Origin: Verrucomicrobiota bacterium
Lineage (GTDB): Bacteria; Verrucomicrobiota; Verrucomicrobiia; Verrucomicrobiales; Verrucomicrobiaceae
Assembly (NCBI GenBank): GCA_017301975.1
Contig: JAFLEI010000002.1
Location: 62,001-126,000, forward strand
Reading direction: 5' to 3'
DNA length: 64,000 nucleotides
The position numbers and the translations under genes were made by a program. Below are positions 1-9,600 of this stretch, piece after piece. How positions within the stretch are numbered: position 1 is the stretch's first letter; every line of letters starts with the position of its first letter. Under the pieces are notes generated by a model. It was given only the letters and a program-made list of their open reading frames with translations, was not told the DNA's origin and did not search any database.

Positions 1-715
1 CCGCACTTCCGCCGAAGCCTCTCGCCCCACACCCGCCGCCGTTCGCCAGCTCGCCGAGAACACTTTGAGCAAAGACCTCGCCTGGCTGCCCAAAGAACTC
101 CGCAGCATCGGCGGAGGCACCGCCAAACCGCAGCAGCCCGCCAGCTTCCAGGCCGCCCTCACCCAGCTCAATGCTCCCGCCTCAGCGCCCGCATCCAATC
201 TCGCCCAGCAGGCCCACGAACACATCCTCGCCTACATGCTGCGCCTGCAGCCCACCTTCCCCCTCACTCAGGAGCGCTTCTTCAAGCTCTGCGAAAACGT
301 CCGCCGCGATCTCCCCGCCGTCACCCATCGTGTGAAGACGCTCTTCACCCAGATTCACGACCTGCGCGCCAAACTCCTCGCTTTGCCCAAACGCTACCCC
401 GGCCTCGAACAAGATCTCGCCCGCCTCATTCCCGCCGATCTGCTCGCCACCACGCCGCACGAGCAGCTCCAGCACCTCCCGCGTTACCTCAAAGCCATGC
501 AGATTCGCAACGAACGCTGCCTCGCCAATCCCGCGAAAGACATCGAAAAATACAACCTCATCGCCGACTTCGACGGCTGGCAGTCCCACGTCCCCAAATC
601 CCAGCACGAAACCTTCCGCTGGATGATGGAGGAATACCGCGTCCAAGTCTTCGCCCAGGAACTCGGCACCGCCCAGCCCGTCAGCGTGAAGCGCCTGCAG
701 TCCATGTGGGTGTAG
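1..715 (+). CDS. hrpA: ATP-dependent RNA helicase HrpA, C-terminal part (5' end outside window)
   Basis: The reading frame is open from base 2 with no start codon needed, so this is the 3' part of a longer gene. The visible ~237 residues look like the DUF3418 tail of HrpA, a DEAH-box RNA helicase: the end carries the family signature in which a WMMEEYRVQVFAQELGT stretch is followed by PVSVKRLQ and a final W. The helicase core lies upstream of the window. HrpA-type helicases act on mRNA and stalled ribosomes in enterobacteria; the role here is inferred from the family only. The last 43 bases of the gene are repeated almost exactly at 1432-1474, on the far side of a toxin-antitoxin pair. A TTG at 65 could be mistaken for a start, but upstream coding continues in the same style. 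Confidence 0.85.
   Translation, partial: RTSAEASRPTPAAVRQLAENTLSKDLAWLPKELRSIGGGTAKPQQPASFQAALTQLNAPASAPASNLAQQAHEHILAYMLRLQPTFPLTQERFFKLCENVRRDLPAVTHRVKTLFTQIHDLRAKLLALPKRYPGLEQDLARLIPADLLATTPHEQLQHLPRYLKAMQIRNERCLANPAKDIEKYNLIADFDGWQSHVPKSQHETFRWMMEEYRVQVFAQELGTAQPVSVKRLQSMWV
673..715 (+). repeat. Direct repeat, copy 1: native 3' end of hrpA
   Basis: These 43 bases encode the last HrpA residues QPVSVKRLQSMWV and the stop codon. They recur at 1432-1474 with 42 of 43 bases identical. The one difference (C703 versus G1462) is at the third position of a Ser codon. Confidence 0.9.
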
Positions 716-793
716 TGGCGCAGTAAAAGATGTGCAGAGAATCACCCGTGGTCACCAGACTTGCTGTTTTCACCACCCGGTGTAGCTTTTGCC

Positions 794-1009
794 ATGACGA
801 TCATCGAATCCATCACTCGCGATCTGCATGACCTGCCACCGACGAAACTGATCGAGGTTTCACGTTACATTCACGCGCTGCATCCACAAAGCGCTGATCG
901 ACGCCGTGCTGCTATTCGTGCTACTGCCGGCAGCATGCCCGGTGAGATTGGTGCGGATTTTGAGCGTGCTGTGCGTGAAACCGCTGATCGAGTAGATGGC
1001 CATGAATGA
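794..1009 (+). CDS. Antitoxin of a type II VapBC-like pair
   Basis: This 71-residue protein lies directly upstream of, and overlaps by 14 bases, a PIN-domain toxin gene, the usual order for antitoxin and VapC toxin. It begins MTIIESITRDLHDLPPTKLI, a pattern seen in short antitoxins in which a helix of about 30 residues (a dimer/DNA-binding part) precedes a charged tail. The tail (FERAVRETADRVDGHE) is acidic and would be the toxin-binding part. ATG at 794 was chosen over a TTG at 761 because the extra 11 residues look non-coding. Known antitoxins of this kind repress their own operon. Family placement comes mostly from context, as the sequence itself is not diagnostic. Confidence 0.75.
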   Translation: MTIIESITRDLHDLPPTKLIEVSRYIHALHPQSADRRRAAIRATAGSMPGEIGADFERAVRETADRVDGHE

Positions 1010-1394
1010 CCTGCAGCGTGTGCTCGACAGCAGCGTGGTTATCCGCCACTTCCGTCTGGGAGGAGAAATCAGTTCGCGCCTTGAATCCTTGACGGAACTT
1101 TACTTGCCCAGCGTCGCCCTCGGAGAGCTTTACGCGGGTGCTTGTCGTTCCGCTCGTCCTGATAAGAACCTGGCGCAGATTGAGGAGTTCCTGTCCTGCG
1201 TCACCGTGCTGCCCTCAGACGAGGCGGTGGCACTTCACTACGGAAAGATTAGTGCAAGCCTCGCAGCCAAAGGAACACCAGTTCCTCAAAACGACATGTG
1301 GATTGCCGCTTGCGCCATGCAGTGGAACCTGACTCTGGCAACGATGGACAAGCATTTCAGCCTGATCGAGGGGCTGAGTCATGAAATGTGGTAG
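996..1394 (+). CDS. vapC: PIN-domain ribonuclease toxin (VapC family)
   Basis: A 132-residue protein with the layout of a VapC toxin, an Mg2+-dependent endoribonuclease that cuts tRNA or rRNA when its antitoxin is lost. Acidic residues expected at the metal site are present: D11 in LDSSVVI, E44 in ALGELYAGA, D100 in QNDMWIAACA, and D118 in LATMDKHFSLI. Length is normal. The start at ATG 996 overlaps the antitoxin gene by 14 bases; ATG 1002 is an equally good alternative. Downstream, only 37 bases separate the stop from the second copy of the hrpA tail, so the module sits neatly between two direct repeats. The two genes are probably co-transcribed and translationally coupled. Confidence 0.9.
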   Translation: MAMNDLQRVLDSSVVIRHFRLGGEISSRLESLTELYLPSVALGELYAGACRSARPDKNLAQIEEFLSCVTVLPSDEAVALHYGKISASLAAKGTPVPQNDMWIAACAMQWNLTLATMDKHFSLIEGLSHEMW

Positions 1395-1431
1395 ACCAGC
1401 GAAGGTCGCGCATTGAAGCCTGCACTTCATT

Positions 1432-1474
1432 CCAGCCCGTCAGCGTGAAGCGCCTGCAGTCGATGTGGGTGTAG
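1432..1474 (+). repeat. Direct repeat, copy 2: duplicated hrpA 3' end
   Basis: A second copy of the final 43 bases of hrpA, in the same orientation, 759 bases downstream of the first. It keeps the reading frame (QPVSVKRLQSMWV, stop), and its single change is synonymous. The bases before it do not continue hrpA, so only the tail is duplicated. It brackets the toxin-antitoxin pair with copy 1. Confidence 0.9.
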
Positions 1475-1477
1475 CGT

Positions 1478-1792
1478 TTACGCGCCTCGCTTCCGCACCT
1501 CTTTGCACCGCCGGTCATACGTCTTCACATCCCCCGCCTCAGAAATAGTAAAGTTGCCACCCGATACACTGCGAACCGTGACACCAATGGCGCTCAGGCT
1601 GCCAAGCCTCTCACAGTCCTGGTCATAAGTCCGGATCCATCCGCCTTCCACAGTCACAAAAAAGTCCGACGTAAAACCGGCCAGTTCGACACGGGTGTTC
1701 GGCATGCGGCCCACACACTGACTGTTTTCGTCATACACCCAGATTTGGGATTCTTTGTTTTCGAGGTTTGAAATGGCCATGGGGTCGGCCAA
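1478..1792 (-). CDS. Small repeat protein with three W/I-x-x-YD-type units, function unknown
   Basis: A 104-residue protein (100 if translation starts at the second ATG, position 1780). It contains three diverged copies of one short unit: IWVYDENSQCVGRM, WIRTYDQDCERLGSL and VKTYDRRCKEVRKRG, separated by stretches such as GFTSDFFVTVEG and SVSGGNFTISEAG. The pattern suggests a small beta-rich fold with alternating strands. Similar tiny YD-repeat proteins are common in bacterial genomes as hypothetical proteins; no function is assigned here. There is no signal peptide. It converges on the repeat copy at 1432-1474 and stops only 3 bases from it. The internal repetition supports a real gene. Confidence 0.65.
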   Translation of the reverse strand: MADPMAISNLENKESQIWVYDENSQCVGRMPNTRVELAGFTSDFFVTVEGGWIRTYDQDCERLGSLSAIGVTVRSVSGGNFTISEAGDVKTYDRRCKEVRKRGA

Positions 1793-1845
1793 CCAAGCAC
1801 GGGCTCAACGTTCGGAGAAGAACAAATTACCTTTTCATAAGGTAG

Positions 1846-1940
1846 CCAGGGGTAAACTCGCGAAACGAGGGACACCCCTGGATTGCCTATGGGATCACAC
1901 TCTCTGGAGAGCGCACGCCGGAGGTTTGCGAGAAACCTCC
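1846..1940. repeat. Two hairpins in the 162-base gap between the small repeat protein and sbcC
   Basis: First hairpin: CCAGGGGT (1846-1853) pairs with ACCCCTGG (1874-1881), with an inner CTCG/CGAG stem. Second: GGAGGTTT (1920-1927) pairs with AAACCTCC (1933-1940) around GCGAG. The second lies just past the sbcC stop but has no T-run, so it is either a weak terminator or a REP-like element. No gene was seen in the gap 1793-1954. Confidence 0.6.
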
Positions 1941-1954
1941 TTCTCCCCGGGCAC

Positions 1955-4777
1955 TCACGCCACCACCTCGATCCTACTCGTCCCGCCCGCGCCGCGCACC
2001 ACACGCACCTGCGTCGTCAGCCGCTCCTTCAGCAGCTCCACATGCGAGATCAATCCGATCGTCTTCCCGCGCGATCTCAGATTCTCCAGCGCACTCAGCG
2101 CCACCTCCAGCGTCTCGGTGTCCAGCGTTCCAAAGCCTTCGTCGATAAACAGCGAATCAATCGGATGATGCCTGCTCGCCAGCTCACTGAGCCCGAGCGC
2201 CAGCGCCAGACTTGCCAGGAAACTCTCGCCGCCAGACAGACTCTCCATCGGCCGGTCCACATTCGCCTGATACAGATCCACGATACGAAGATCAAGTTCA
2301 TCACCTTCCGCCGCCATGAGGCGGTAGCGCTCCGCCAGCACCTTCAAATGCTCGTTTGCCAGGCCAATGAGCTGCCGCAGTGTCAGCGACTGCGCGAAGC
2401 GCGAAAACTTCGCGCCATCCGCCGAGCCAATCAGCTCCTTCAGCCGTCCCCAGCGCAGCGCCTCGGCTTCCGCCGCCTGCAGTTCAGCACCGCCAGACGC
2501 GCGCCGTTTTCTCGCCTCATCATCATTGCGAATCTGCTGCTCCAGCGAGCCGAGTTCCGTGCGCTTGGTCGCAAACGCATCGTTCAATCGCTTCGCGCCC
2601 ACCTCGAGTTCACCCAAGGCCTTCGCATCCAGCACGCTTTGCCCGGCAAACGGTTCCCGGCGCGCTTCCAGTTGCTCCAGTTTCGCCATCGTCGCCGCGC
2701 TCTGCGTTTGCAGCGCGTTCAGCCGGGTCTCCGCTTCACGCCAGATTTTCTCAGCCGCCGTGACGCCGCTTTCATGCTGCTGACGGTCTTCATGCAGCGT
2801 CCTGCCACCGAGCAGCTCATTCAACTGCGCCTTCAACGCATCCGCCTTGCCCCGCAGTGTCACGCCTTCGGCTTTCAGTTCCTCCAGTCGCTTCGTCTTC
2901 GCCGCCTGTTCCTGCTGAGCAAGCTGGATGTCACCTTCGATCCTCTGCCGTTCACCACGCTTCTGCACTGCCTCATCACGTTTCTTCACAAACATCACGG
3001 CACGCTGCTCCAGCACGCCGATTTCACGCTCAGCCTCCTGCGGCGAAGACAGGCCGCTCTGTGGCGCACTCACGAGACTGCTCTGAATCACACCGCGCTT
3101 TTGCTTCTCTTCAGCGCTCCATTGTTCCAGCACTCCATCCGTCGGCGCCTCCAGCTCACCCACCCGCTTCCGGATCTCCGCGATGCGCTTGTTCTCCGCC
3201 ACCACCTCCGCCTCGTTTTTCGCCAGCTCACGTTCCAGCATCGACAGCTCATGGTTCGCTTTCTCTTGCTGCTGTTCGAGGCCCTTGAGCAGCTTTCGTG
3301 CTGCTTGAAGCTGGGATTCAAAATTCGTTTCCGCCTGCGCAAACGGATGTTCCAGAGCCCCGCAGAGCGGACAGGCCTCGCCCGGTTTCAAATCCTGCCT
3401 GTGCTCGTCAAATCCCGCCACTTGCTCGGCATGTCTTGTCAGCTCCCGCTGCGCTTCAAGAGCCTTCGCGAGCCGCCCCATCTCCGCACGATTCTTCTCC
3501 GCCTTCGCGGCACCATCAGTGCCTTGCTTCACCAAAGCCACCGCAGCCGCCTCCGCTTTGGCCAGATTTTGCTGCAGCGCCAGCGCCTCCGCATGCCGCT
3601 TCCGGCCTTCGGCAAGCTTTTCAAAAACGCCACGCCATTCGCGCACGGCCGCGCGCAGTTTCGGCAGTGCCTCGCCGAGTTCTGCATCTCCCGCGTTGTG
3701 CTTGAGCCACGCTTCGAGGGCCTGCGTGGCATCGGTATGCAGAGCCAGTGCTTTTTCGGCGGCTTCGCGTCGCGCAGCCGCTTCCTTTTGCTCCTTCGCC
3801 CATGTTTGATACATCGCGCGGCTCTCACTGAGCTGCTTTTCCAGCTGCTCGCTCTGCGCCCCCATGCCCGCGGCCTGCTCCCACACCGGCTCGCGTTTCG
3901 CTCGCAACTGCTTCGCCTCTTCAGCAGAGGTCCTCGTTTCGGTCACCTCGGCACTCACTCCCGCCTGCGATTGTTGCAGTGCCTGATGCGATGCCGTGAG
4001 CTTCGCTATTTCGGCCGCAATGACCGCATGCTCACGCTGCGCATGCAGTTGCTGTGCCGCAGCCAGGCTCTCGGCTTGGAGTCCTGCGGCAGCGGTTTGA
4101 GCCTCCGCGAGGCCTCCTTCGAGCGTCGCCCGGCCAGCATCATCCAGCACCGTCACCGCACCAAGACGCTCCTTCAGCCTGCGGGCCGTCTCATCCTTTG
4201 CCTTGTGCGTTTCAAAGGCCAGCACCGACAGATCGCTGTAAATCTCGGTGCCCGTGATCTTCTCCAGCAACTCCGCGCGCTCGTTCGGCTTCGCTTTCAA
4301 AAATGCCGCAAACTGTCCCTGTGCCAGCAGCACCGAGCGTAAAAAGCGATGCACATCCAGGCCAGTCTTTTCCTCGATGAGGCGGTCCATCTCAGCAGCC
4401 TTCTCCGCCAGGATCTCTCCCGTGGTGGCATTGGCCAGTCTTCGCTCCACCGGCTGGAGTTTTCCATCCGCCTTGCCACGTGCGCGCCGCAGCCGCCAGA
4501 TGGCGCGCAGCTTTTCACCGCCCGTTTCAAAATCCACTTCGGCCAGACATTCCGCCGTGTGCCGGCTCATCATCTCATCCGCCCGGTCATTGCCATAGCG
4601 TGCCGCACGCCCATACAGCGCCAGCGTCATCGCATCCAGCAGCGTCGATTTCCCCGCGCCCGTCGGACCTGTGATCAAAAACACTCCCGCCGCGCTCAGC
4701 GGCGCCGCATCAAAACGCACTTCATGCGTCCCGCTGAGGGAGTTGAGATTTTGAAGTCGAACGGCAAGGAGGCGCAT
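1955..4777 (-). CDS. sbcC: Exonuclease subunit SbcC (Rad50-like SMC ATPase)
   Basis: 940 residues with the complete Rad50/SbcC plan. The N-terminal ATPase half has Walker A GPTGAGKST at 37-45. A long coiled coil (about 190-820) is interrupted by a zinc-hook CPLC at 469-472. The C-terminal half has the signature SLSGGESFLASLALALGLS followed by Walker B SLFIDEGFGTLD and the His of the switch (LISHVELL). With SbcD it forms the nuclease that opens DNA hairpins and processes double-strand breaks. It starts 3 bases after the sbcD stop, so the two are translationally coupled in the order sbcD-sbcC. The protein ends in a short, basic tail (VVRGAGGTSRIEVVA), typical of the family. Confidence 0.96.
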   Translation of the reverse strand: MRLLAVRLQNLNSLSGTHEVRFDAAPLSAAGVFLITGPTGAGKSTLLDAMTLALYGRAARYGNDRADEMMSRHTAECLAEVDFETGGEKLRAIWRLRRARGKADGKLQPVERRLANATTGEILAEKAAEMDRLIEEKTGLDVHRFLRSVLLAQGQFAAFLKAKPNERAELLEKITGTEIYSDLSVLAFETHKAKDETARRLKERLGAVTVLDDAGRATLEGGLAEAQTAAAGLQAESLAAAQQLHAQREHAVIAAEIAKLTASHQALQQSQAGVSAEVTETRTSAEEAKQLRAKREPVWEQAAGMGAQSEQLEKQLSESRAMYQTWAKEQKEAAARREAAEKALALHTDATQALEAWLKHNAGDAELGEALPKLRAAVREWRGVFEKLAEGRKRHAEALALQQNLAKAEAAAVALVKQGTDGAAKAEKNRAEMGRLAKALEAQRELTRHAEQVAGFDEHRQDLKPGEACPLCGALEHPFAQAETNFESQLQAARKLLKGLEQQQEKANHELSMLERELAKNEAEVVAENKRIAEIRKRVGELEAPTDGVLEQWSAEEKQKRGVIQSSLVSAPQSGLSSPQEAEREIGVLEQRAVMFVKKRDEAVQKRGERQRIEGDIQLAQQEQAAKTKRLEELKAEGVTLRGKADALKAQLNELLGGRTLHEDRQQHESGVTAAEKIWREAETRLNALQTQSAATMAKLEQLEARREPFAGQSVLDAKALGELEVGAKRLNDAFATKRTELGSLEQQIRNDDEARKRRASGGAELQAAEAEALRWGRLKELIGSADGAKFSRFAQSLTLRQLIGLANEHLKVLAERYRLMAAEGDELDLRIVDLYQANVDRPMESLSGGESFLASLALALGLSELASRHHPIDSLFIDEGFGTLDTETLEVALSALENLRSRGKTIGLISHVELLKERLTTQVRVVRGAGGTSRIEVVA

Positions 4778-4780
4778 GGA

Positions 4781-5926
4781 TCAGGCAGTGATTTTTTGTT
4801 CCCTCAACGCCAGCAGTTCATCAAACACCGCACTCAGTTCCTCACCCTCAATCTGCTTTTCCTTCAGCAGTTCGCGGAAAACCTCACGCGGCTGGAGTTC
4901 ACTGAGAGCGGGGCCGGTATGCTCCCAGGTGGAGGTGACATTCTGCGGCAGGTCAGCGAGGACTTTCAAGACATCAAATCGACCACCAGCGGCCTCACGG
5001 ATCTGACGGTCCAGATCGGCTTCGGGGGCATCGAGTTTCACCGTGACCTCTGCCCAGCTTGTGGCAGGCACCTTTTCGAGATCGGCCGCCAGTGTGGCCC
5101 GGCTGACGCTGACACGGGTCAGCAGCCGGGTGACAGGAATCGCAAGCGTCTCGATTTTCATCCCATCGGTATCCAGCACGACGACCGATTTGTGATCCGC
5201 AGCCTCAGAGAAGCTGAGCGCCACGGGTGAGCCGCTGTAGCGCACATGTTCAAGTCCCGCGACCCTCTGCGGCTTATGCAGGTGCCCCAGCGCGGTGTAG
5301 CCAAAGCCCTCAAACACATCCGCGCCCACGGCTCCCAGATTCCCGATGTGAATGTCCCGCTCGCTGTCGCTGGTGGTCGCGCCCAGCACCGTGAGATGCC
5401 CCATGGCGATGACGGGGCGCTTGCCCGCCAGCGCACGGCAGGCACCGAGCTGCGCGGTATAATGGTCACGAATGGCGGCACGCACGTGGCTCTGCACATC
5501 CGTCATCGCTTCACCCACGGTGGACTGCCGCAGATCGCGTTCACGCAGGAAAGGCACGGCAGCGACCACGGCTTCGCCGAGATCCACGATGTTCTCACCC
5601 GCATGCCCAAAGACATGTACCTCAAAGCGCTTCAGCAGCTCACGCGGTGCATTCAGATGAGAGGCAGAATCATGATTCCCACCTGTGATCACCGCCTTCA
5701 CCGTGCGCAGGTCCGCCAGGCGCTTCAAAAAATCAAAATACAGGCCCACTGCATCCTGCGGCGGGTTCGCTGCATCAAACACATCTCCGCTCAGCAGCAG
5801 TGTGTCGATCTTCTCGGCGCGCAGCGTCTCGATCAGCCAGTCAAGAAAGGCGGCATGCTCCGGCAGGCGGTCACGCTCGACGAGTCGGGCGCCGAGATGC
5901 CAGTCTGCGGTATGAAGGATGCGCAT
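4781..5926 (-). CDS. sbcD: Exonuclease subunit SbcD (Mre11-like nuclease)
   Basis: 381 residues. Metallophosphoesterase motifs are in order: MRILHTADWHLG (D8, H10), LLLSGDVFDAANPP, VITGGNHDSASH, and near the middle AMGHLTV and YTALGHLHKPQ. These coordinate the two Mn2+ ions used by Mre11/SbcD to cut DNA. The start was set at the ATG at 5926 because every family member begins with the MRILHTSDWH-like stretch; 11 extra residues are possible upstream. The gene is first in the sbcDC pair on the minus strand. It would use the ATP-driven DNA gating of SbcC to cut hairpins and protein-blocked ends. Confidence 0.95.
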   Translation of the reverse strand: MRILHTADWHLGARLVERDRLPEHAAFLDWLIETLRAEKIDTLLLSGDVFDAANPPQDAVGLYFDFLKRLADLRTVKAVITGGNHDSASHLNAPRELLKRFEVHVFGHAGENIVDLGEAVVAAVPFLRERDLRQSTVGEAMTDVQSHVRAAIRDHYTAQLGACRALAGKRPVIAMGHLTVLGATTSDSERDIHIGNLGAVGADVFEGFGYTALGHLHKPQRVAGLEHVRYSGSPVALSFSEAADHKSVVVLDTDGMKIETLAIPVTRLLTRVSVSRATLAADLEKVPATSWAEVTVKLDAPEADLDRQIREAAGGRFDVLKVLADLPQNVTSTWEHTGPALSELQPREVFRELLKEKQIEGEELSAVFDELLALREQKITA

Positions 5927-6020
5927 GCAGTTGCATAGAAAGGGCGCCTGCTCCTGCAAGCGCCGTCATCAGCGAAGAGTTCATTGCACGTCCAGCATGC
6001 TGAAATGCCCACAGCAGGGT

Positions 6021-6608
6021 TCAGTTCCTGTTCAGGAGTTTCCGCACTTCCTCTTCGGAGTACGCGCTCTTTTTACCTTCACCCCGGTCATTGTAGTTTT
6101 CGATGATCTTCGGCGCCTTGCCCAGGCTTTTGGATCGTGTCAGGGCGGAGCCGGTTTTGAATTCGTTGTCCGCGCCGCTGAACAGGCTGTCGCCTTCCCG
6201 GGCCTTCTGTTTGCCAAAGCGGGACTCATCGGCCTTGAAGGTGCTGTTCTTGCCGAGAGCCTGTTTGTCCCCCAGTGCGTAGGTCATGTCAAAATTGGCT
6301 TTGGATTTGCCGTAAATGCTCTGGCTGGTCTTGAACTCCTTCTGTCCGGAGTAGGAGTTGCCACCCTTGAAGCTTTTGGAATGATGGGTTTGCTTTTGAA
6401 AATAGGAGCCAGCGCTGCCGTTCGTCAGCTTCGGATCATTCATGTATTTCTCATACCGGCTGCGCTTGTTCATATCCACCCCGGCAGTGGTGCGCTTCGC
6501 CAGCGTTTGGTCTGCAGGATCCACCTTTTTCTTCTTGGTGGTGGTGGAGCACTGGCACAGGACAACGCCTGCGCCGAGGCAAATCATAAGTCGCAGGGTG
6601 GCATTCAT
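6021..6608 (-). CDS. Lysine-rich putative outer-membrane lipoprotein, unknown function
   Basis: 195 residues. The first 20 form a lipoprotein signal (MNATLRLMICLGAGVVLCQC, lipobox LCQC with C20 as the likely lipidated residue). The mature part is rich in Lys, Ser and Gly and carries loose repeats around F-K-G/T-S (for example KSFKGGNSYSG, KEFKTSQSIYG, NEFKTGSALTRSK). The last 20 residues are charged. No known domain was recognised. Its ATG overlaps the stop of the upstream 2068-residue TPR gene by 4 bases (ATGA arrangement), so the two are probably translationally coupled and may act together in the envelope. Confidence 0.75.
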   Translation of the reverse strand: MNATLRLMICLGAGVVLCQCSTTTKKKKVDPADQTLAKRTTAGVDMNKRSRYEKYMNDPKLTNGSAGSYFQKQTHHSKSFKGGNSYSGQKEFKTSQSIYGKSKANFDMTYALGDKQALGKNSTFKADESRFGKQKAREGDSLFSGADNEFKTGSALTRSKSLGKAPKIIENYNDRGEGKKSAYSEEEVRKLLNRN

Positions 6609-9600
6609 GGCTGAGGCGTGGTTTTGTCGGTCGTCTGCCTTGTGAGGAACAGGATCTCCTGCTTCACTCCTCCCGGCAGCCGGAACTTGGGCAGCTCCGT
6701 TTCGATGTCCTTTAGTCTGCTCCAGCTTTGGTAGAGTTCAAAGATCAGTTTTGCCGACTCGGCAGGCATGGTCCAGTTCATGCGCATGAGAAAAACCTCT
6801 GCTGCTTCAAAATCCTGCTGACGAATGAGGAAGCGTGCATGCGCGGCAAACAGTTCTGGCTGCAGTGCTGCGGTATCTTCCAGGCGTTGCAGCGCCGCCG
6901 CCTGCAGTTCATGCGCCAGTCCGGCGTGCCCGGTGTCTTCAAAAGCCCGGGCCCACTCGATGGTCTGTGCGCCGCCGGGGAAGGTCAGCCGCAGGGTTTC
7001 GCTGAACAGCTCTTTCACCGTCGCCTCATCATGCAGGGCATTCGCCACGCGCACGGCCAGCGGCAGCTTGCGCCCCTGCTCACGGAATGTGGGTATCCCG
7101 GCCACGATCTCGCAGGCATCCCATGCCCAGGCCGCACGTCCTGACTTCAGCATCTCTTCAGCGGCGAGTTCGATGCAGGTTCTGTCTTTTTCCTCCACCT
7201 TCTGCCAGGCGCTGATGAAATCCTCATGCGCTTCCTGGGGCAGTCCGGCGGTGAAGGCGCTTAGTGCCAGCGCGGCAAGCGGGCGGTCCGTGCCAGCCCG
7301 TGCCTCGGTGCGCAGCATCGCTGCCCAGCCTGCGGCATGTTTGCCTCCAGCCAGCCCTTTGAGCCAGCTGTGCATGTCTTTGAGCGTGTCCTGATCCCGG
7401 GTCGTGGTGCGGAACAGCGCGGCGATCTGCGCCCGTCCACGTTCCGGAGCCCAGTCAGCCGCGGCCGCCAGCACCTTGAGCTGCTCCAGTCGCAGCGTGA
7501 AGCGTTCATGGTCGCCTTTGATCGTGCGATCCGCCTGCGTCAGCAGATTCAGTGCCTCCGTGGCCCGGTCATGCGTCCGCAGCCCCGTGGCCAGCGCCAC
7601 CACGCAGGGCAGGGATTTGCGTTCGACACACAGCGTCATGAGCTCCCGCACATCATCCCAGGCCCCGGCGGCTGTGGCGATCTCGCAGCGCAGTTTCAGC
7701 AAATCTTGGGCGATGGGGTCCAGGGGCTCCGCCAGTGGTACCGCCCGCAGCACTTTCAGTGCGGCCTGGGGTTGCGTCAGGCGCTGGAGAATCTGAGCAC
7801 GGTGCAAGCTGGCCTCGATGTCGAGGTCCGTGCCCGCCTGATCATTCGCCACATAGCATGCGTGCAAACGATCCCAGGCAGACAGCGCCGCCTGGTCGTT
7901 TTGCATGCGTTCCTGCAGCAGACCGAGTTCGCGCAGATAAGACACCTCATGCGGACGGCGGCGTTCAAGCACCTGGGAGAACTGCTCGCGAAAGCCTTGC
8001 CGTCTCAGCTCATCCACATTGAAATCGCGTGCCAGAAACAGCGCATGCTTTTCGCGCAGTGTGTCATCCCCAGGTTGCGGTGGCTTGAGCGGTGGTTCGG
8101 CGAGCAGCAGCTTGAGTGAGAAGCTCAGCCCCGGCTCGATCTCCATCGACGTTTCACACACCCGCAGCAGCCACAGCGCATAGTCGGGATTCGACGGCGC
8201 ACGGTCAGGCAGCATACTGTAAATGTCGATGGCCTCGCGCACGAAGCCCGCACTCTCCAGACGGCTGCCGAGGTTGCCAAGGGTATCCACCGAGTGCTCA
8301 GTGCGCAGGTCCACCGCAGCCAGGTGTTCGCGGATCAGCCGCCGCCTCGTGGAGTAGTCCACGCCGCGCAGCCTGCCCAGCAGCTCGTTGATGCGCCATT
8401 CGCCAAATTCCGAATCCGAACGCGGCCCCAGCATCGTGGCCCCGTAGCTTCGGGAAAGTGCCGCATTTGCGCCTGACACCACACCTCCGATGCCCTGCTG
8501 CACCAGCAGAGCTTCGATCTCCCGCGTTTCCTCCCACAGGCTGCGCAGATGGGGCGGCTCTTCATACCGTGAGGATCCCTGCGGGAGCAGGCTGCCCTTG
8601 GAATCCGTCATGTCGCGCTGGGCGATAAACGGTCCGGACAGATACTTTCCCAGTGTCTCTGCGCCTGTTTGATTCGCGCCCGCCAGGCCCGCCACCGCCG
8701 CCTTGCGAATGGCCGTCAGCGCCGAGGGACGCGTGCGTTGCAGTCTGCGCCAGGCACCCTGCAGTGCCTCCCCGCGCTGCTCTTCAGAATTGGTCATGCG
8801 GCTGAGCGAGGACAGGCTCAGCAAAAAGGGATCGTAGGTGGTGCGGTAGTTTTCTGCAGACACGGGGCCCCGCACCGCCACGTCGAGATACTGCCGTGCC
8901 AAATCCCAGCGCTCCGCGCTTTCGGCGATGCGTGCGAGGAACAGCGAATAGTCCATTTCCATCTCCGGTGAGTTGAGCGGCAGGCAGGCTCCGAGCGCCA
9001 AGGCCTCGTCATAACGCTGCTTGTCCTGCAGCTTGCGGGTCAGTTCCACGATGGCGGAGTTCCGCAGCACCCGGCAGTTGCCCAGCTGGGCCAGATTGCC
9101 GGGACGAAAGCGAAAACTGGACACATCCACCAGCATCGAGACACAGGCCTGCAGCAGGTTCGCCCGGGATTTCAGCACTTCAGGTGCCCAGCCTTTCTCG
9201 CTCGCCCACCGTACCGCCTCGTCCATCCCGTGGCTGTGAAGCGTCAGCCACAGCATCGCAAACTGCGCCTCCAGCTGGGTGGTGTCCGGCAGCACTTTCT
9301 TCAGCACCTCGCGAAACTCGGCACCCGCACCCGCATAAAACAGTGCCCAGAGTTTTTCCACTTCGCTCCCTTGTGCCCAGGGGCTCCATTGTTTGATCCA
9401 CTGGCCCAATAGCTCACCCCCTTGGGCATGGCGCAGCTTGGCCAGCTCTTCAATCGCACGCAGCCGGACCAGCGCCGCATCGTCCGGCAGTTCGGCAAAT
9501 TCCGCCCTTGGCTGGCCTAGGAAGCCCCGCAACGTGTCCAGATCCTTGCGTTCCAGACCCGGGGCCAGATCCAGCAGTGAAACCAGGTCTCCCGTCGTCA

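Noticed and set aside
1883..4342. An 819-codon open frame opposite sbcC
   Set aside because: It is antisense to a complete, motif-confirmed gene; its Arg/Leu/His-rich content is the shadow of GC-rich coding.
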